NCBI GenBank assembly: GCA_025054775.1
Contig: JANWZA010000037.1
Coordinates: forward strand, 23,073-87,072
Source: Microscillaceae bacterium
GTDB taxonomy: Bacteria; Bacteroidota; Bacteroidia; Cytophagales; Microscillaceae
Reading direction: 5' to 3'
DNA length: 64,000 nt
This document shows, in pieces, positions 10,097-19,450 of this stretch. Position 1 is the stretch's first letter. Every line of letters starts with the position of its first letter. Position numbers and translations under genes: made by a program. The notes under the pieces were generated by a model. That model did no database searches and had not been told where the DNA came from. It worked only from the letters and a program-made list of their open reading frames with translations.

Positions 10097-11023
10097 ATGC
10101 GAATTGTTTTCATGGGTACACCCGAATTTGCTGTACCAAGTCTAGAAATATTGCTAAAAAACCATTACAATGTGGTAGCTGTAGTTACTGCTGAAGACAA
10201 ACCCGCTGGCAGAGGACAAAAGCTACAAATCTCTGAGGTAAAAGCATGTGCCTTACGGCATAACTTACCTATTTTACAACCCACCAAACTCAAAGCTCCT
10301 GAATTTGTAGAAACTTTGCGAAGCTATCAAGCGGATTTGCAAGTTGTGGTGGCTTTTCGTATGTTACCCGAGGTGGTCTGGGCTATGCCACCCCTTGGTA
10401 CATTCAATTTACATGCTTCCCTTTTGCCCAAATATCGTGGCGCTGCACCTATTAACTGGGCAATCATCAATGGGGAGACCGAAACAGGAGTTACTACCTT
10501 TTTTATACAGCATGAAATAGATACAGGAAATATCATTTTTCAAGAAAAAGAACCTATTTTTCCCCAAGATAATGCAGGGACACTTCACGAAAGGTTAAAA
10601 ATCAAAGGAGCAGAATTAGTACTAAAAACCGTGCAAGCTATTGAGAGTCACGCTGTCCAAGCTATCCCACAAGCCCAATTAGCCCAACCTAGCTATGCCC
10701 CTAAGATATTTAGAGAAACCTGCCAAATTAACTTTAACCAAACAGCCCAACAAATTCATAACTTTGTGCGCGGGTTAGCCCCTTACCCTGCTGCTTGGAC
10801 TATCCTCAAAGGTAAAACTTGTAAAATCTATCAAACCGAAGTATGGCAAGAACTACCTCCTAACTTTGCTACTACCGATTGGCAAATCGGACAACCCATC
10901 TCTGATAACAAACACTGGCTCTGTTTCAAAACCGCAGAATACTATATCAGCATTAAAGAATTACAATTAGAATCAAAAAAACGCATGAGCATTGAGGAGT
11001 TTCTACGAGGTAATAAGTTGTAA
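10097..11023 (+). CDS. fmt: Methionyl-tRNA formyltransferase
   Basis: Transfers a formyl group from 10-formyltetrahydrofolate to initiator Met-tRNA, 308 residues, the usual length. The N terminus MRIVFMGTPEFAVPSLE is typical. The catalytic Asn-His-Asp region is FNLHASLLPKYRGAAPINW, with DTGNI following. The C-terminal tRNA-binding domain includes FVRGLAPYPAAWT. It is the third gene of an apparent operon after the permease and the PP2C phosphatase, starting 29 bases after the latter's stop. No pdf (deformylase) gene is adjacent. Confidence 0.97.
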   Translation: MRIVFMGTPEFAVPSLEILLKNHYNVVAVVTAEDKPAGRGQKLQISEVKACALRHNLPILQPTKLKAPEFVETLRSYQADLQVVVAFRMLPEVVWAMPPLGTFNLHASLLPKYRGAAPINWAIINGETETGVTTFFIQHEIDTGNIIFQEKEPIFPQDNAGTLHERLKIKGAELVLKTVQAIESHAVQAIPQAQLAQPSYAPKIFRETCQINFNQTAQQIHNFVRGLAPYPAAWTILKGKTCKIYQTEVWQELPPNFATTDWQIGQPISDNKHWLCFKTAEYYISIKELQLESKKRMSIEEFLRGNKL

Positions 11024-11199
11024 TTTACAACCGAAAAATTACTTTCTATTGATAAGAGTTTTCAAATCAAAAATGGTAGTAATACTCTCAAAAATAAGAC
11101 TAAATGCCGAAAAAAATAATGCTGATATCGAAAAAGTACAAGTTTTTAGTTCAATATTTGCACTAACCAAATAAAAAGTGCAAAAAAAATACATAGAAT

Positions 11200-11229
11200 T
11201 TTGTTTGTAAAATAAAATAGATACTTTTG
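11200..11229 (+). promoter_or_regulatory. Bacteroidota-type promoter for the YfiR-like gene
   Basis: TTTG at 11200-11203 and TACTTTTG at 11222-11229 with an 18-base spacer fit the -33/-7 pattern TTTG-N17..23-TAnnTTTG of the primary sigma factor in this phylum. It lies about 80 bases before the ATG at 11311. Confidence 0.7.
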
Positions 11230-11310
11230 CAAAACATTTGAGCAACCCCAGAAAGCTACCTTATTGAATTGAAAATTAACTAATTTACAAAACTTAATTT
11301 TAGGTTTGCA

Positions 11311-11832
11311 ATGAAAATCTTTCAACTCACACTTGGTCTAAGTGTATGGCTTACGCTAAGTACCATATCTTATATGTATGGACAAACAGGAGATTACAAA
11401 TTTCATAAAATCTTCATTGCTAATTTTATCAAGTATATCAAGTGGCCTGAGAGCTACCAAACAGGTGATTTTGTAATTGGTGTATTAGGGGAATCACCAA
11501 TTATCGCGGAATTACAAGATTTAGCTAAAACTAAAACAGCAGGTAATCAAAAAATCATTGTCAAAAAGTTTCCTGCAACAAATAAGATTACAACATGCCA
11601 CATGATCTTTATCCCTAATGCGGAGAGTGATAAACTTAATGAGGTGAAGCGTATTTTAGACGGCAAATCTACTCTGATTATGACCGAAAAGGCTAACATG
11701 TGCCAACAAGGAAGCATTGCTAACTTTATTCTCCAAAACGGAAGATGGCGTTTTGAACTCAACAAAGCCGCTGCCGATAAAGCCAAATTAAATATTTCGG
11801 TAAACTTGACCAAAGTAGCTATCATGTGTTAG
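11311..11832 (+). CDS. YfiR-like exported protein (DUF4154)
   Basis: A 173-residue exported protein with a signal peptide ending near MYGQTG. The family signature follows: YKFHKIFIANFIKYIKWPE, then FVIGVLGESPI, then CHMIFIPNAES, and a C-terminal INVNLTKVA-like strand, here ISVNLTKVAIMC. In Pseudomonas, YfiR is a periplasmic repressor of the diguanylate cyclase YfiN; in Bacteroidota such proteins often occur without YfiN, and no cyclase lies near here. It is monocistronic with its own promoter at 11200 and is convergent with typA. The role here is unproven. Confidence 0.85.
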   Translation: MKIFQLTLGLSVWLTLSTISYMYGQTGDYKFHKIFIANFIKYIKWPESYQTGDFVIGVLGESPIIAELQDLAKTKTAGNQKIIVKKFPATNKITTCHMIFIPNAESDKLNEVKRILDGKSTLIMTEKANMCQQGSIANFILQNGRWRFELNKAAADKAKLNISVNLTKVAIMC

Positions 11833-11841
11833 CAAAAAGTA

Positions 11842-11868
11842 CTTTCCAAGTTCATAAAACTTGGAAAG
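11842..11868 (-). terminator. Rho-independent terminator for typA
   Basis: A perfect 11-base stem (CTTTCCAAGTT / AACTTGGAAAG) with a 5-base loop. On the minus strand it is followed by TACTTTTTG. It lies 110 bases beyond the typA stop. On the plus strand no T-run follows, so it serves the minus strand best. Confidence 0.65.
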
Positions 11869-11978
11869 CACCATGCAAGCTTGAGATTCAGAATATTAAG
11901 TAAACCATTTAAGGCTAACTTTTTATATCCTGTACCTATTCACAAACCAAGTTTTTTATTCATGTAAAGCAAAAGTAC

Positions 11979-13775
11979 TTATTTTTCCATGCGTTTTCTT
12001 TCGTTCTCGTCTAAATAGATTTTACGCATGCGAATTGCTTTAGGAGTTACTTCAACGTACTCATCTTTTTGAATATATTCCAAAGCCTCTTCTAAAGAGA
12101 ATTGAATTTTGGGAGCAATTTTGATGTTTTCGTCAGAACCTGAAGCACGTATATTAGTTAATTTTTTCTCTTTCTGCACATTAACTACTAAATCATTTTG
12201 GCGATTATGTTCACCAATTACCTGCCCCATGTATACTACTTCTCCTGGTTCAATAAAGAATACTCCTCGGTCTTGCAATTTGTCAATAGCATAGGCTGTG
12301 CTTTGCCCTGTTTCCATGGAGACAAGCGAGCCGTTAATACGGCCTTGGATTTCCCCTTTGTATGGTTGGTATTCTTTGAAGCGGTGATTGATGGTGGCTT
12401 CTCCTGCAGTGGCTGTTAAAATTTGGTTACGTAATCCAATGAGTCCGCGTGAGGGAATATCAAATTCTAGATATTGCCAATCGCCTTTAGGTTGTACTGC
12501 AAGCAGTTCTCCTTTGCGTTGGGTTACTAGTTCAATCACCTTTCCTGCGGTAGTTTCAGGAGTTTCTATTACAAGAGTTTCAATAGGTTCGTGTTTTTGT
12601 CCGTTTATTTCTTTGAAGATTACTTGCGGTTGCCCCACTTGCAGTTCGTAGCCTTCGCGTCGCATAGTTTCAATCAATACAGATAAATGCAAGATACCTC
12701 GCCCATATACTAAAAATCGGTCTTCGCTATCGGTAGGTTCTACTCTAAGAGCGAGATTTTTCTCGGTTTCTTTATATAATCTCTCTCTCAAATGGCGTGA
12801 GGTTATGAATTTGCCTTCTCTGCCAAAAAAAGGAGAGTTGTTAATAGTAAAGAGCATACTTATAGTTGGCTCGTCTACAGTAATGCGTGGCAGGGCTTCA
12901 GGAGCTTCTATGTCTGTAAGTGTATCACCGATTTCAAAATCTTCTAGACCTACTACAGCACAAATTTCACCTGCTGAAACTTCGCTCACTTTAACTTTTC
13001 CCAAGCCTTCAAAAATATGTAATTCTTTAATTTTTACTTTTTTTATACTTCCGTCAGCTTTGGTAAGTGCCATAGTTGCTCCTTCTTGAATCGTACCTCT
13101 ATACACGCGCCCAATGGCGATACGTCCCACGAAACTGGAATAATCTAGCGAAGTAATTTGCATTTGAGGGGTTCCCTTGTTTTGGGGAGCGGGAGGAATA
13201 TGTTTTACAATAGCTTCTAGCAGTGGTTCAATTGTATTAGTAGGTTTTCTCCAATCGTCGCTCATCCAGCCTTGTTTAGCAGAGCCATAAAGGGTTACAA
13301 AATCTAACTGCTCTTCTGTGGCATTAAGACTAAACATTAAATCAAAAACAGCTTCTTGAGCTTCATCGGGTTTGCAATTAGGTTTATCTACTTTATTTAT
13401 CACTACAATTGGTTTTAAGCCTAATTGCAGCGCTTTGCTCAACACGAAACGTGTTTGAGGCATAGGTCCTTCAAAAGCATCTACCAAAAGTAATACTCCA
13501 TCTGCCATTTTAAGAACACGCTCTACTTCACCGCCAAAGTCAGCGTGCCCAGGAGTATCTATAATATTGATTTTCACATCTTTATATCGAACGGAAACGT
13601 TTTTAGCTACAATAGTAATACCTCGCTCACGTTCTAATTCGTTGTTATCCAAGATAAGTTCATCAAATTGTTGGTTTTCTCTAAAAATTTTAGAAGCATG
13701 AATAATTTTATCTACCAAAGTAGTTTTGCCGTGATCAACGTGGGCAATAATAGCAATATTTCGGATATTTTGCAT
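11979..13775 (-). CDS. typA: Translational GTPase TypA/BipA
   Basis: Ribosome-binding GTPase of the EF-G-like family, 598 residues, normal length. GTP-binding motifs are AHVDHGKTT (G1), [15 protein letters not shown] (G3) and NKVDK (G4). The C-terminal part has the TypA-type signature [18 protein letters not shown] and ends in a Lys/Arg-rich tail. TypA assists ribosome assembly and growth under cold or other stress. It is transcribed alone from a promoter at 13849-13879, with a 73-base leader between the -7 element and the start, and ends at a hairpin terminator. Confidence 0.97.
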   Translation of the reverse strand: MQNIRNIAIIAHVDHGKTTLVDKIIHASKIFRENQQFDELILDNNELERERGITIVAKNVSVRYKDVKINIIDTPGHADFGGEVERVLKMADGVLLLVDAFEGPMPQTRFVLSKALQLGLKPIVVINKVDKPNCKPDEAQEAVFDLMFSLNATEEQLDFVTLYGSAKQGWMSDDWRKPTNTIEPLLEAIVKHIPPAPQNKGTPQMQITSLDYSSFVGRIAIGRVYRGTIQEGATMALTKADGSIKKVKIKELHIFEGLGKVKVSEVSAGEICAVVGLEDFEIGDTLTDIEAPEALPRITVDEPTISMLFTINNSPFFGREGKFITSRHLRERLYKETEKNLALRVEPTDSEDRFLVYGRGILHLSVLIETMRREGYELQVGQPQVIFKEINGQKHEPIETLVIETPETTAGKVIELVTQRKGELLAVQPKGDWQYLEFDIPSRGLIGLRNQILTATAGEATINHRFKEYQPYKGEIQGRINGSLVSMETGQSTAYAIDKLQDRGVFFIEPGEVVYMGQVIGEHNRQNDLVVNVQKEKKLTNIRASGSDENIKIAPKIQFSLEEALEYIQKDEYVEVTPKAIRMRKIYLDENERKRMEK

Positions 13776-13848
13776 AAAAGGTGAAAATAAAACAGATATG
13801 AAATCCTGAAAATCAATAAGTTATCCATTTTTTTGTCTTTTTAAGGTG

Positions 13849-13879
13849 CAAAGATAGCCTTTTTGAGGTAAAAATGCAA
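13849..13879 (-). promoter_or_regulatory. Promoter for typA
   Basis: On the minus strand, TTG (plus coordinates 13877-13879) and TATCTTTG (13849-13856) are separated by 20 bases, matching the TTTG-N-TAnnTTTG pattern. It lies upstream of the typA start at 13775. Confidence 0.7.
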
Positions 13880-13940
13880 GGTTTGGAGAGCATTATTTTC
13901 TATCCTTCGGGAGGGGGTAGCAAGATTTAGCATATCTTTA

Positions 13941-13971
13941 TTGCAATTATTTCAAAAATCAGCTATCTTTG
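13941..13971 (+). promoter_or_regulatory. Promoter for the integrase-arm-like gene
   Basis: TTG at 13941-13943 and TATCTTTG at 13964-13971, 20-base spacer. Transcription would begin near 13977, only about 7 bases before the ATG at 13984 but about 30 before the ATG at 14008, which favours the latter start. Confidence 0.65.
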
Positions 13972-14007
13972 TCAAGTAAATAAATGCATACTTTTGGTAA
14001 ATCTAAC

Positions 14008-14715
14008 ATGAAAAAACCAAAAAAAATTACAGTCAAATTTTTTATCAATACACACCTTGCCCCAATTAGCCAAAATCAAAAATTGGTATATCCTGTATAC
14101 ATGCAAGTAACCTACAACCGCAAAAATACCCAAATTAAAACCTTATATGCAGACTTTCACGCTAATATTCAAGAATTTAAGCAACAACAACAAGCAGTTT
14201 ATCTCTTTGAGGAACGCATTATGCAAAAAGCAGTAGCTTATGAACTTTCCCAAAATGAAACCGATTTTAAGCTACGCGGGCTAGGTGAAAAGTATGAAAT
14301 TTATGCCTCATCTATTCATTTTCTCATGAGTGCATACCTCAAAGCCAAATTCAAGAACTATGTTCCTCAACTTCGCCCCGCTGTTTTTGTAGAATTACTA
14401 CATTTTGACAAGCAAAAAATAGATTTCTTGACCTTGTACGAGGCTTGCCTTCGCCTCTTTGAAAATACAGAAAAGCTATTAGACCCACTTATTCGCGAAG
14501 AGATTGAATTATACAAGGCTTATTACAACGCATACAAGGCACATTTATTCGAAGGCAAATATACCTTCCCCGTAGTCATTGATTGGCTTGATGGTACACA
14601 CTTACAAGAATTAGAAAGCAAAGTAATTTCTTATTTAGGTAATGACCTCGCTCAACTAAAAAAATTGATTTTATTTATCAATAAGATCGTAAGCACTAAA
14701 TTAGAAATGCGATAG
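14008..14715 (+). CDS. Unknown protein with integrase arm-domain-like N terminus
   Basis: A 235-residue basic protein from the ATG at 14008; an earlier ATG at 13984 sits too close to the promoter. Residues 1-60 (KITVKFFIN, then LVYPVYMQVTYNRKNTQIKT, then ADFHANIQEFK) resemble the arm DNA-binding domain at the start of Bacteroidota tyrosine recombinases. The rest is helical and has no recombinase R-H-R-Y residues, so it is not an active integrase. It could be a domesticated or shortened recombinase, or an unrelated DNA-binding protein. Neighbours are typA and agmatine deiminase, and no attachment-site repeats are evident. The arm assignment is inference from pattern only. Confidence 0.6.
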   Translation: MKKPKKITVKFFINTHLAPISQNQKLVYPVYMQVTYNRKNTQIKTLYADFHANIQEFKQQQQAVYLFEERIMQKAVAYELSQNETDFKLRGLGEKYEIYASSIHFLMSAYLKAKFKNYVPQLRPAVFVELLHFDKQKIDFLTLYEACLRLFENTEKLLDPLIREEIELYKAYYNAYKAHLFEGKYTFPVVIDWLDGTHLQELESKVISYLGNDLAQLKKLILFINKIVSTKLEMR

Positions 14716-14901
14716 TAGACAGGAACCCAAGAATAAGTATTTTTTGCAAGCCTGGAAGGTATAGATATTTTCACTAAAAGTTGCTTTTTTCTTGTAAAAG
14801 ATTTTTCACACAAAGCCAAAGCAAAAAACTATTTGAAAGCATTTGAACGAAAAAGCTCTAACTTTACAAGCAAAAATTTGAACCTTAAACGACTGCTTTA
14901 C

Positions 14902-15945
14902 ATGAATGCTACCCCCAAAGCACTAGGCTATCGGTTTCCTGCTGAATGGGAAAAACATGAAGCCACATGGCTAAGCTTTCCACACAAAGAGGCTTCTTGG
15001 CCTGGAAAAATTGAGAGCATTTATCCGAGCTATTTAGAGTTTATTGCTCAAATAAGCAAAGGCGAAAAAGTACACATCAATGTACTAAACAAGGCTATGC
15101 TACAAAGAGTGCAAATGCAATTAGCTGAAAAACAGGTAGATATGAACCAAATTTTTTTCCATCTCTACCCCACTAATGATGCTTGGTGTAGGGACTACGG
15201 TCCCGCTTTTTTAGTTAATCCTGAAGCACAACAGCCTAAAATCATAGTAGACTGGGGCTACAATGCTTGGGGCGGCAAGTATCCTCCATTTGATTTAGAC
15301 GACCAAATTCCTACATTAATTGCTAACTATTTGCAAGTTCCTGTTTATTACCCAAATATTATAATGGAAGGTGGTTCGGTAGAATTTAATGGCAAAGGTA
15401 CACTCCTAACTACGCGGGCATGCTTGCTTAATCCTAATCGCAATCCACACCTTACCCAAGCCCAAATAGAACAATACTTGTACGATTACTACGGTGTAGA
15501 GCAAATTCTTTGGCTTAACAAGGGCATTATTGGTGATGATACCGATGGTCATATTGACGATCTGACACGCTTTGTGAATGCAGATACCGTAGTTACGGTA
15601 ATTGAAAAAAATAAGCAAAGTGAAAATTATGCGATTTTGCAAGAGAACCTGCAACTTCTCAAAACCATGCGACTCTTGAATGGTAAGCCCTTAAATATCG
15701 TTGAGTTGCCTATGCCCGAACCTGTTATCTATAACGACCAACTGTTGCCCGCTTCGTATGCTAATTTTTATATTGCTAACTATGCTGTCATTGTACCCAC
15801 TTACCAATGCCAAGCTGACGAAGAGGCAATACAAATCTTAGAAAAGTGCTTTCCTGATAGAAAAGTTATCGGTATAGACTCTACCGATATGATTTGGGGG
15901 CTAGGAAGTTGGCACTGCCTAAGTCAACAGGAGCCCGCAGTATAA
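14902..15945 (+). CDS. aguA: Agmatine deiminase
   Basis: Converts agmatine to N-carbamoylputrescine, the first step of the agmatine route to putrescine. It has 347 residues from the ATG at 14902; an upstream TTG at 14833 adds 23 non-conserved residues. Family motifs are YRFPAEWEKHEATWLSFPH near the start, DAWCRDYGPAFLV, IIMEGGSVEFN, GDDTDGHIDDLTRFV, and the catalytic Cys339 in LGSWHCLSQQEPAV. These define the guanidino-group-modifying fold. The partner enzyme, N-carbamoylputrescine amidase, is encoded about 47 kb away at 62680 rather than next door. A near-promoter TAACTTTAC lies at about 14860. Confidence 0.93.
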   Translation: MNATPKALGYRFPAEWEKHEATWLSFPHKEASWPGKIESIYPSYLEFIAQISKGEKVHINVLNKAMLQRVQMQLAEKQVDMNQIFFHLYPTNDAWCRDYGPAFLVNPEAQQPKIIVDWGYNAWGGKYPPFDLDDQIPTLIANYLQVPVYYPNIIMEGGSVEFNGKGTLLTTRACLLNPNRNPHLTQAQIEQYLYDYYGVEQILWLNKGIIGDDTDGHIDDLTRFVNADTVVTVIEKNKQSENYAILQENLQLLKTMRLLNGKPLNIVELPMPEPVIYNDQLLPASYANFYIANYAVIVPTYQCQADEEAIQILEKCFPDRKVIGIDSTDMIWGLGSWHCLSQQEPAV

Positions 15946-16115
15946 AACATATAACTACACCACCTACACCACTACCAATAACTTTGGCACAAAGAAGATG
16001 TTTTCTATAAATTTTTTCTTATTTTAACCATAAAAAGAAAAAATATAATTTTTTTTTATCCAACACAAATGCCTAACGCTGGCATTAAGAATGCTTTTCT
16101 TGCTTGAAATTTTGT

Positions 16116-16123
16116 TATCTTTG
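16116..16123 (+). promoter_or_regulatory. -7 element before the small conserved gene
   Basis: TATCTTTG at 16116-16123, 78 bases before the ATG at 16202. No good -33 element stands at the right distance. A second match, TAACTTTG, is at 15979-15986 upstream. Because it overlaps the longer reading frame beginning at 16091, it argues against that start. Confidence 0.4.
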
Positions 16124-16201
16124 CATAACCAAACCATAAAACTCAAATGCGCATCCTTACAAAAAATCTATTCACTAACCCATAAAATTACCTCGACCCT
16201 T

Positions 16202-16420
16202 ATGCCACGCAAAAAAAAAGACAACAAAAAACCACGTGTAAATCCTGAATTACAAGGATTTGACATATACGTTAATTCATTTGGCGAAATTGTGTCTAAT
16301 TATGATATTGACCAAATCAACGCTTTTTTGAATAGGAATGTTAAAGACAAGAAATTAAAAAACTTGCCAATTTCCTCAAAAACCGAGTCTCAAGAGGCAC
16401 CTCCTTCTACAACAGAATAA
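16202..16420 (+). CDS. Small conserved basic/acidic protein of unknown function
   Basis: A 72-residue protein from the ATG at 16202. The N terminus is a Lys-rich cluster (MPRKKKDNKKPRVNPELQGF). A compact segment follows (DIYVNSFGEIVSNYDIDQIN) with an AFLNRNVKDKKL motif, then a Ser/Thr/Glu-rich tail. The pattern looks like a short conserved Bacteroidota protein whose function I do not know. A longer reading frame from 16091 would start within a promoter element and adds unconserved sequence. It lies 94 bases before the 521-residue unknown protein on the same strand, so the two may be co-transcribed. Confidence 0.7.
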   Translation: MPRKKKDNKKPRVNPELQGFDIYVNSFGEIVSNYDIDQINAFLNRNVKDKKLKNLPISSKTESQEAPPSTTE

Positions 16421-16514
16421 TTTTTATAGCTACAATTAGTTACTTTTTGGCAAAAATATTGTTATTTTAAAAGTTAGCTATATCATTCTGTTTACCTTAA
16501 CAACCCTTAAATAT

Positions 16515-18080
16515 ATGATAAGCCTCAGAAGTAGTGTTGATTTACAACCTAATAGAACTGAAGAGATAACACACAAAGCCCTTAGTCCCTTAGAAAAGGC
16601 ACGTCAGATCAATTTAGACCCTAATACATATGGTTCATTTGCCGAAATTGGGGCAGGGCAAGAAGTAGCCGCCTTTTTCTTTAAGGCAGGAGGCGCTTCT
16701 AACACAGTAGCCAAAACGATGTCTGCTTATGATATGACTTTTAGCAATGCTATCTATGGTGCAGAAGAGAGTGGACGATATGTGGTAGAATCTCGCTTGC
16801 TCAAAATGCTTAACAAAGAATATGCACTTTTAGAGCAACGCCTTGGAATTAAGATGGGCTTCGAAAGGTGCTTTTTCGCCTTTGCAGATACCGTAACCAC
16901 TATCAACTATGCTAAAACTTCGCAGGGACACGGCTGGTTAGGAGTTCGCTTTCAACTTAAACCGCAAACCGCTCCTAATGAGTTGATTGCCCACGTGAGA
17001 ATGTATGATAACGATACAATCTCACAACAACAAGCCATAGGGATAATTGGTGTAAACATGATTTATGCTTGCTATCATTACTACAATGATATTGATATGC
17101 TTGTAAAATCCCTCATGGATCACCTCTCACCCGAACGTATTGAAATTGACATGGTGCGTGTCTCTGGTCCTGACTTTGAACACGTAGATAATCGCTTACT
17201 CAGCCTCAAACTCGTACAATACGGCCTCACTAATGCCGCTATCTTCAACCCTGACGGCAAAGTTATGAACCCTGCCGATGTATTCTACAAAAAGAACGTG
17301 CTTGTGCTACGTGGTCGCTTCCGCCCCATGACTAATGTGAATTTAGATATGCTTAAACGCGGCTATGAACAGTTTAGCAAAGAAAAAGATGTAAAAAAAG
17401 AAAATATTGAAGTAATTGCCGAACTTACCATAAAAGATCTTTCAGCCGCACATGGTGGGCAAATTAACTATCAGGATTTTCTTGATCGCGTGGATATTCT
17501 CTGCTCAGTGGGCTGCACGGTAATGATTTCTAATTATTACGAATACTATCGTTTAGTATCTTACTTATCACAGCATACACGTAGCAAAATTGGTATCGTG
17601 CTGGGCGTGTATAATCTGCTCTCTGTGTTTGATGAGAAATATTACGAGAACCTCAAAGGAGGTATTTTAGAGTCTTTCAGCACCTTGTTTAGCCGTAACG
17701 TTAAAATGTATCTCTATCCTGCTCTCAAAAGTGATGGAAAGACACTCTGCACCTGCGAAAATTTTGAACTCCCCTCCAAAAGTCAAGAGTACTTATTCAA
17801 ATATCTATTAGCAAACGACAAAATAGAGGATATAAAAGAATTTGACCGAAGCATTTTAGGTATTTTCTCTGATAATGTGCTGCAAATGATAAAAGAGGGG
17901 CGGAGTGGTTGGGAGGAAATGGTGCCTGATAATGTTGCTCGCGTTATCAAAGAAAAGTGTTTGTTTGGCTATGTACCTAATGAAAAGGAAACACCTACTC
18001 CAAAAAACACCTTAAGCGGCTTGCGAATAAATGAAATAACTCAAGAGCTAATGGGCGAAGCAAAACCCCTTAATGCCTGA
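16515..18080 (+). CDS. Conserved 521-residue protein of unknown function
   Basis: A cytosolic protein without signal peptide or membrane segments. It contains a well-marked early block, YGSFAEIGAGQEVAAFFFKA, then GGASNTVAKTMSAYDM and NAIYGAEESGRYV. Later blocks include RMYDNDTISQQQAIGIIGVN, VLRGRFRPMTNVNLDML and ELTIKDLSAAHGGQIN. I recognise this as a widely distributed bacterial family with no established function; the motif character suggests an enzyme or metabolic protein, but I see no standard nucleotide or metal site I can name with confidence. It follows the small gene at 16202 and ends at a hairpin terminator. Confidence 0.85.
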   Translation: MISLRSSVDLQPNRTEEITHKALSPLEKARQINLDPNTYGSFAEIGAGQEVAAFFFKAGGASNTVAKTMSAYDMTFSNAIYGAEESGRYVVESRLLKMLNKEYALLEQRLGIKMGFERCFFAFADTVTTINYAKTSQGHGWLGVRFQLKPQTAPNELIAHVRMYDNDTISQQQAIGIIGVNMIYACYHYYNDIDMLVKSLMDHLSPERIEIDMVRVSGPDFEHVDNRLLSLKLVQYGLTNAAIFNPDGKVMNPADVFYKKNVLVLRGRFRPMTNVNLDMLKRGYEQFSKEKDVKKENIEVIAELTIKDLSAAHGGQINYQDFLDRVDILCSVGCTVMISNYYEYYRLVSYLSQHTRSKIGIVLGVYNLLSVFDEKYYENLKGGILESFSTLFSRNVKMYLYPALKSDGKTLCTCENFELPSKSQEYLFKYLLANDKIEDIKEFDRSILGIFSDNVLQMIKEGRSGWEEMVPDNVARVIKEKCLFGYVPNEKETPTPKNTLSGLRINEITQELMGEAKPLNA

Positions 18081-18124
18081 ACAACGTTAAGCTATAGAAA
18101 AAAAAGAGGACTAATTTGAACTTA

Positions 18125-18153
18125 AAAGACTGTCTTTCTTTAAGCCAGTCTTT
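18125..18153. terminator. Bidirectional terminator hairpin
   Basis: Stem AAAGACTG / CAGTCTTT with a 13-base loop, followed on the plus strand by GTTTTC and on the minus strand by TAAG, between convergent genes (the 521-residue protein and nuoC). Short stem but good placement. Confidence 0.55.
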
Positions 18154-18167
18154 GTTTTCGCACAAAC

Positions 18168-18662
18168 CTAATAAGCTATGCTAATGCCGTGATACTTCTC
18201 GGCATGCATATAATCTTTTCTTAGAGGGTAACCTTGCCAATCTGCTGGTAATAAGATACGTCTCAAATCAGGATGACCCTCAAACTCAATACCTAGCAAG
18301 TCATATACTTCACGTTCGTGCCAATTAGCTGCACGCCAAATATGCGATACGGTAGGTATTTTAGGTAAAGGCTCGTTTTCTTTATTACGAGGTACACTCA
18401 CTTTGAGCATCAGTGAATGATTATAGGGAATAGAATAAAGCTGGTACACTACATCCAAAGTACCCGCTTGTATGCCATTATCTATTCCCGTGATACAAGC
18501 CAAAAAATCAAAAAAAGTTTCAGGTGATTGGTATAAAAAACTGCATACTTGTACAAGACTCTCGGTTTTTAGAGAAAGTATAGGAGTGGGCAAATCGTGG
18601 GCATAATCTAAAATCATATCTTTGCCCAAGTTTTTTTCAATAACTGATGCAAAATTTAGCAT
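18168..18662 (-). CDS. nuoC: NADH-quinone oxidoreductase subunit C
   Basis: Subunit of the peripheral arm of respiratory complex I, 164 residues. The signature is [21 protein letters not shown] followed by [15 protein letters not shown] near the C terminus; the N-terminal half has [12 protein letters not shown]. It is not accompanied by any other nuo gene: the downstream neighbour is convergent and the upstream neighbour is divergent. In most bacteria nuoC sits between nuoB and nuoD. A minus-strand -7 match (TATCTTTG) lies at 18849-18856, leaving a leader of about 180 bases. Confidence 0.94.
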   Translation of the reverse strand: MLNFASVIEKNLGKDMILDYAHDLPTPILSLKTESLVQVCSFLYQSPETFFDFLACITGIDNGIQAGTLDVVYQLYSIPYNHSLMLKVSVPRNKENEPLPKIPTVSHIWRAANWHEREVYDLLGIEFEGHPDLRRILLPADWQGYPLRKDYMHAEKYHGISIAY

Positions 18663-18848
18663 AGCTTATTTTAATTAAACTAATAAAAAACTATCACTTT
18701 GCTTTGCAACAATTTACAAAGAACCTACTTTTTTTGGATTATGGGTAAATGAATTGATAAATGGCACGATTTTTAAGACTTAATCAATATAAAGTGTAAG
18801 AAAAATAAGTCTAAAAAATTAAATTCAATCAAACCCAGATAAGATTTG

Positions 18849-18856
18849 CAAAGATA
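18849..18856 (-). promoter_or_regulatory. Possible -7 element for nuoC
   Basis: TATCTTTG on the minus strand, with CAAA (a minus-strand TTTG) at 18881-18884 giving a slightly long 24-base spacer. It lies 187 bases before the nuoC start in a gene-free 254-base divergent region. Confidence 0.35.
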
Positions 18857-18916
18857 TAACAAAAATGTTTTTTTAATGTTCAAATTTGTAAAACTGATAC
18901 AATACGAAAACACAAC

Positions 18917-19450
18917 ATGCTCACAAACATTAGTGAAATACAGAGAAAAGTAGCTATATTACCACATAAGTACTCTTGGGAAGTGGATGAGAGAGTTCCC
19001 ACTAAATTAGTTCTTACTATAGGCAAACATTACAACCGTTGGGCTATGTTGGCTATCTTTTTATTAGGCTTTTTGGCAATTTGGCTGGAGTACAAATACA
19101 ACACACATGGCATAGGTTATTTTTTAGGTTCTATTATTATAGCAGCAGGAATTTTTTTAGGGTTTCGTTTCAATGTTTCTAATTTAGAACTGAATAAAGA
19201 AACTGGTTTTTTGGTGAGTAGCCAAGAGTCCATCTTTTATGCCTTGCGTACACGTGTAGCTCTCAAAGAAATAAAAAACGTAGAAATATATGAATATTAT
19301 GATGGCGACTGGAAATGCTGCCTACTCCAATTACACCTTCACTCAGGCGAAGAGTTGCCTTTTGAATATTACGGCAGAAGCGACTCAAATCAATTTGCAG
19401 GAAAATTGATTACTGAATTTCTGCAAATTCCTAGTATTCAATATCGCTAA
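18917..19450 (+). CDS. Two-helix membrane protein of unknown function
   Basis: A 177-residue protein. An N-terminal cytosolic part is followed by two hydrophobic helices in WAMLAIFLLGFLAIWLEY and IGYFLGSIIIAAGIFLGF. The C-terminal domain of about 95 residues has the strand pattern VALKEIKNVEIYEYYDGDWK, then LQLHLHSGEELPFEYYG. This layout resembles small bacterial PH-like membrane proteins, but I would not assign a family. It is monocistronic, divergent from nuoC and followed by a long gene-free stretch. Confidence 0.75.
   Translation: MLTNISEIQRKVAILPHKYSWEVDERVPTKLVLTIGKHYNRWAMLAIFLLGFLAIWLEYKYNTHGIGYFLGSIIIAAGIFLGFRFNVSNLELNKETGFLVSSQESIFYALRTRVALKEIKNVEIYEYYDGDWKCCLLQLHLHSGEELPFEYYGRSDSNQFAGKLITEFLQIPSIQYR

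Noticed and set aside
10992..11174. 60-residue plus-strand frame across the fmt end
   Set aside because: It begins inside fmt, has no promoter or coding character, and ends in AT-rich intergenic sequence.
16091..16201. Upstream extension of the small Lys-rich gene to an ATG at 16091
   Set aside because: The extension covers a consensus -7 element and has no conserved look; the ATG at 16202 is better.
16515..18080. Nicotinate phosphoribosyltransferase or receptor assignment for the 521-residue protein
   Set aside because: I could not find the expected family motifs; the function is left as unknown.
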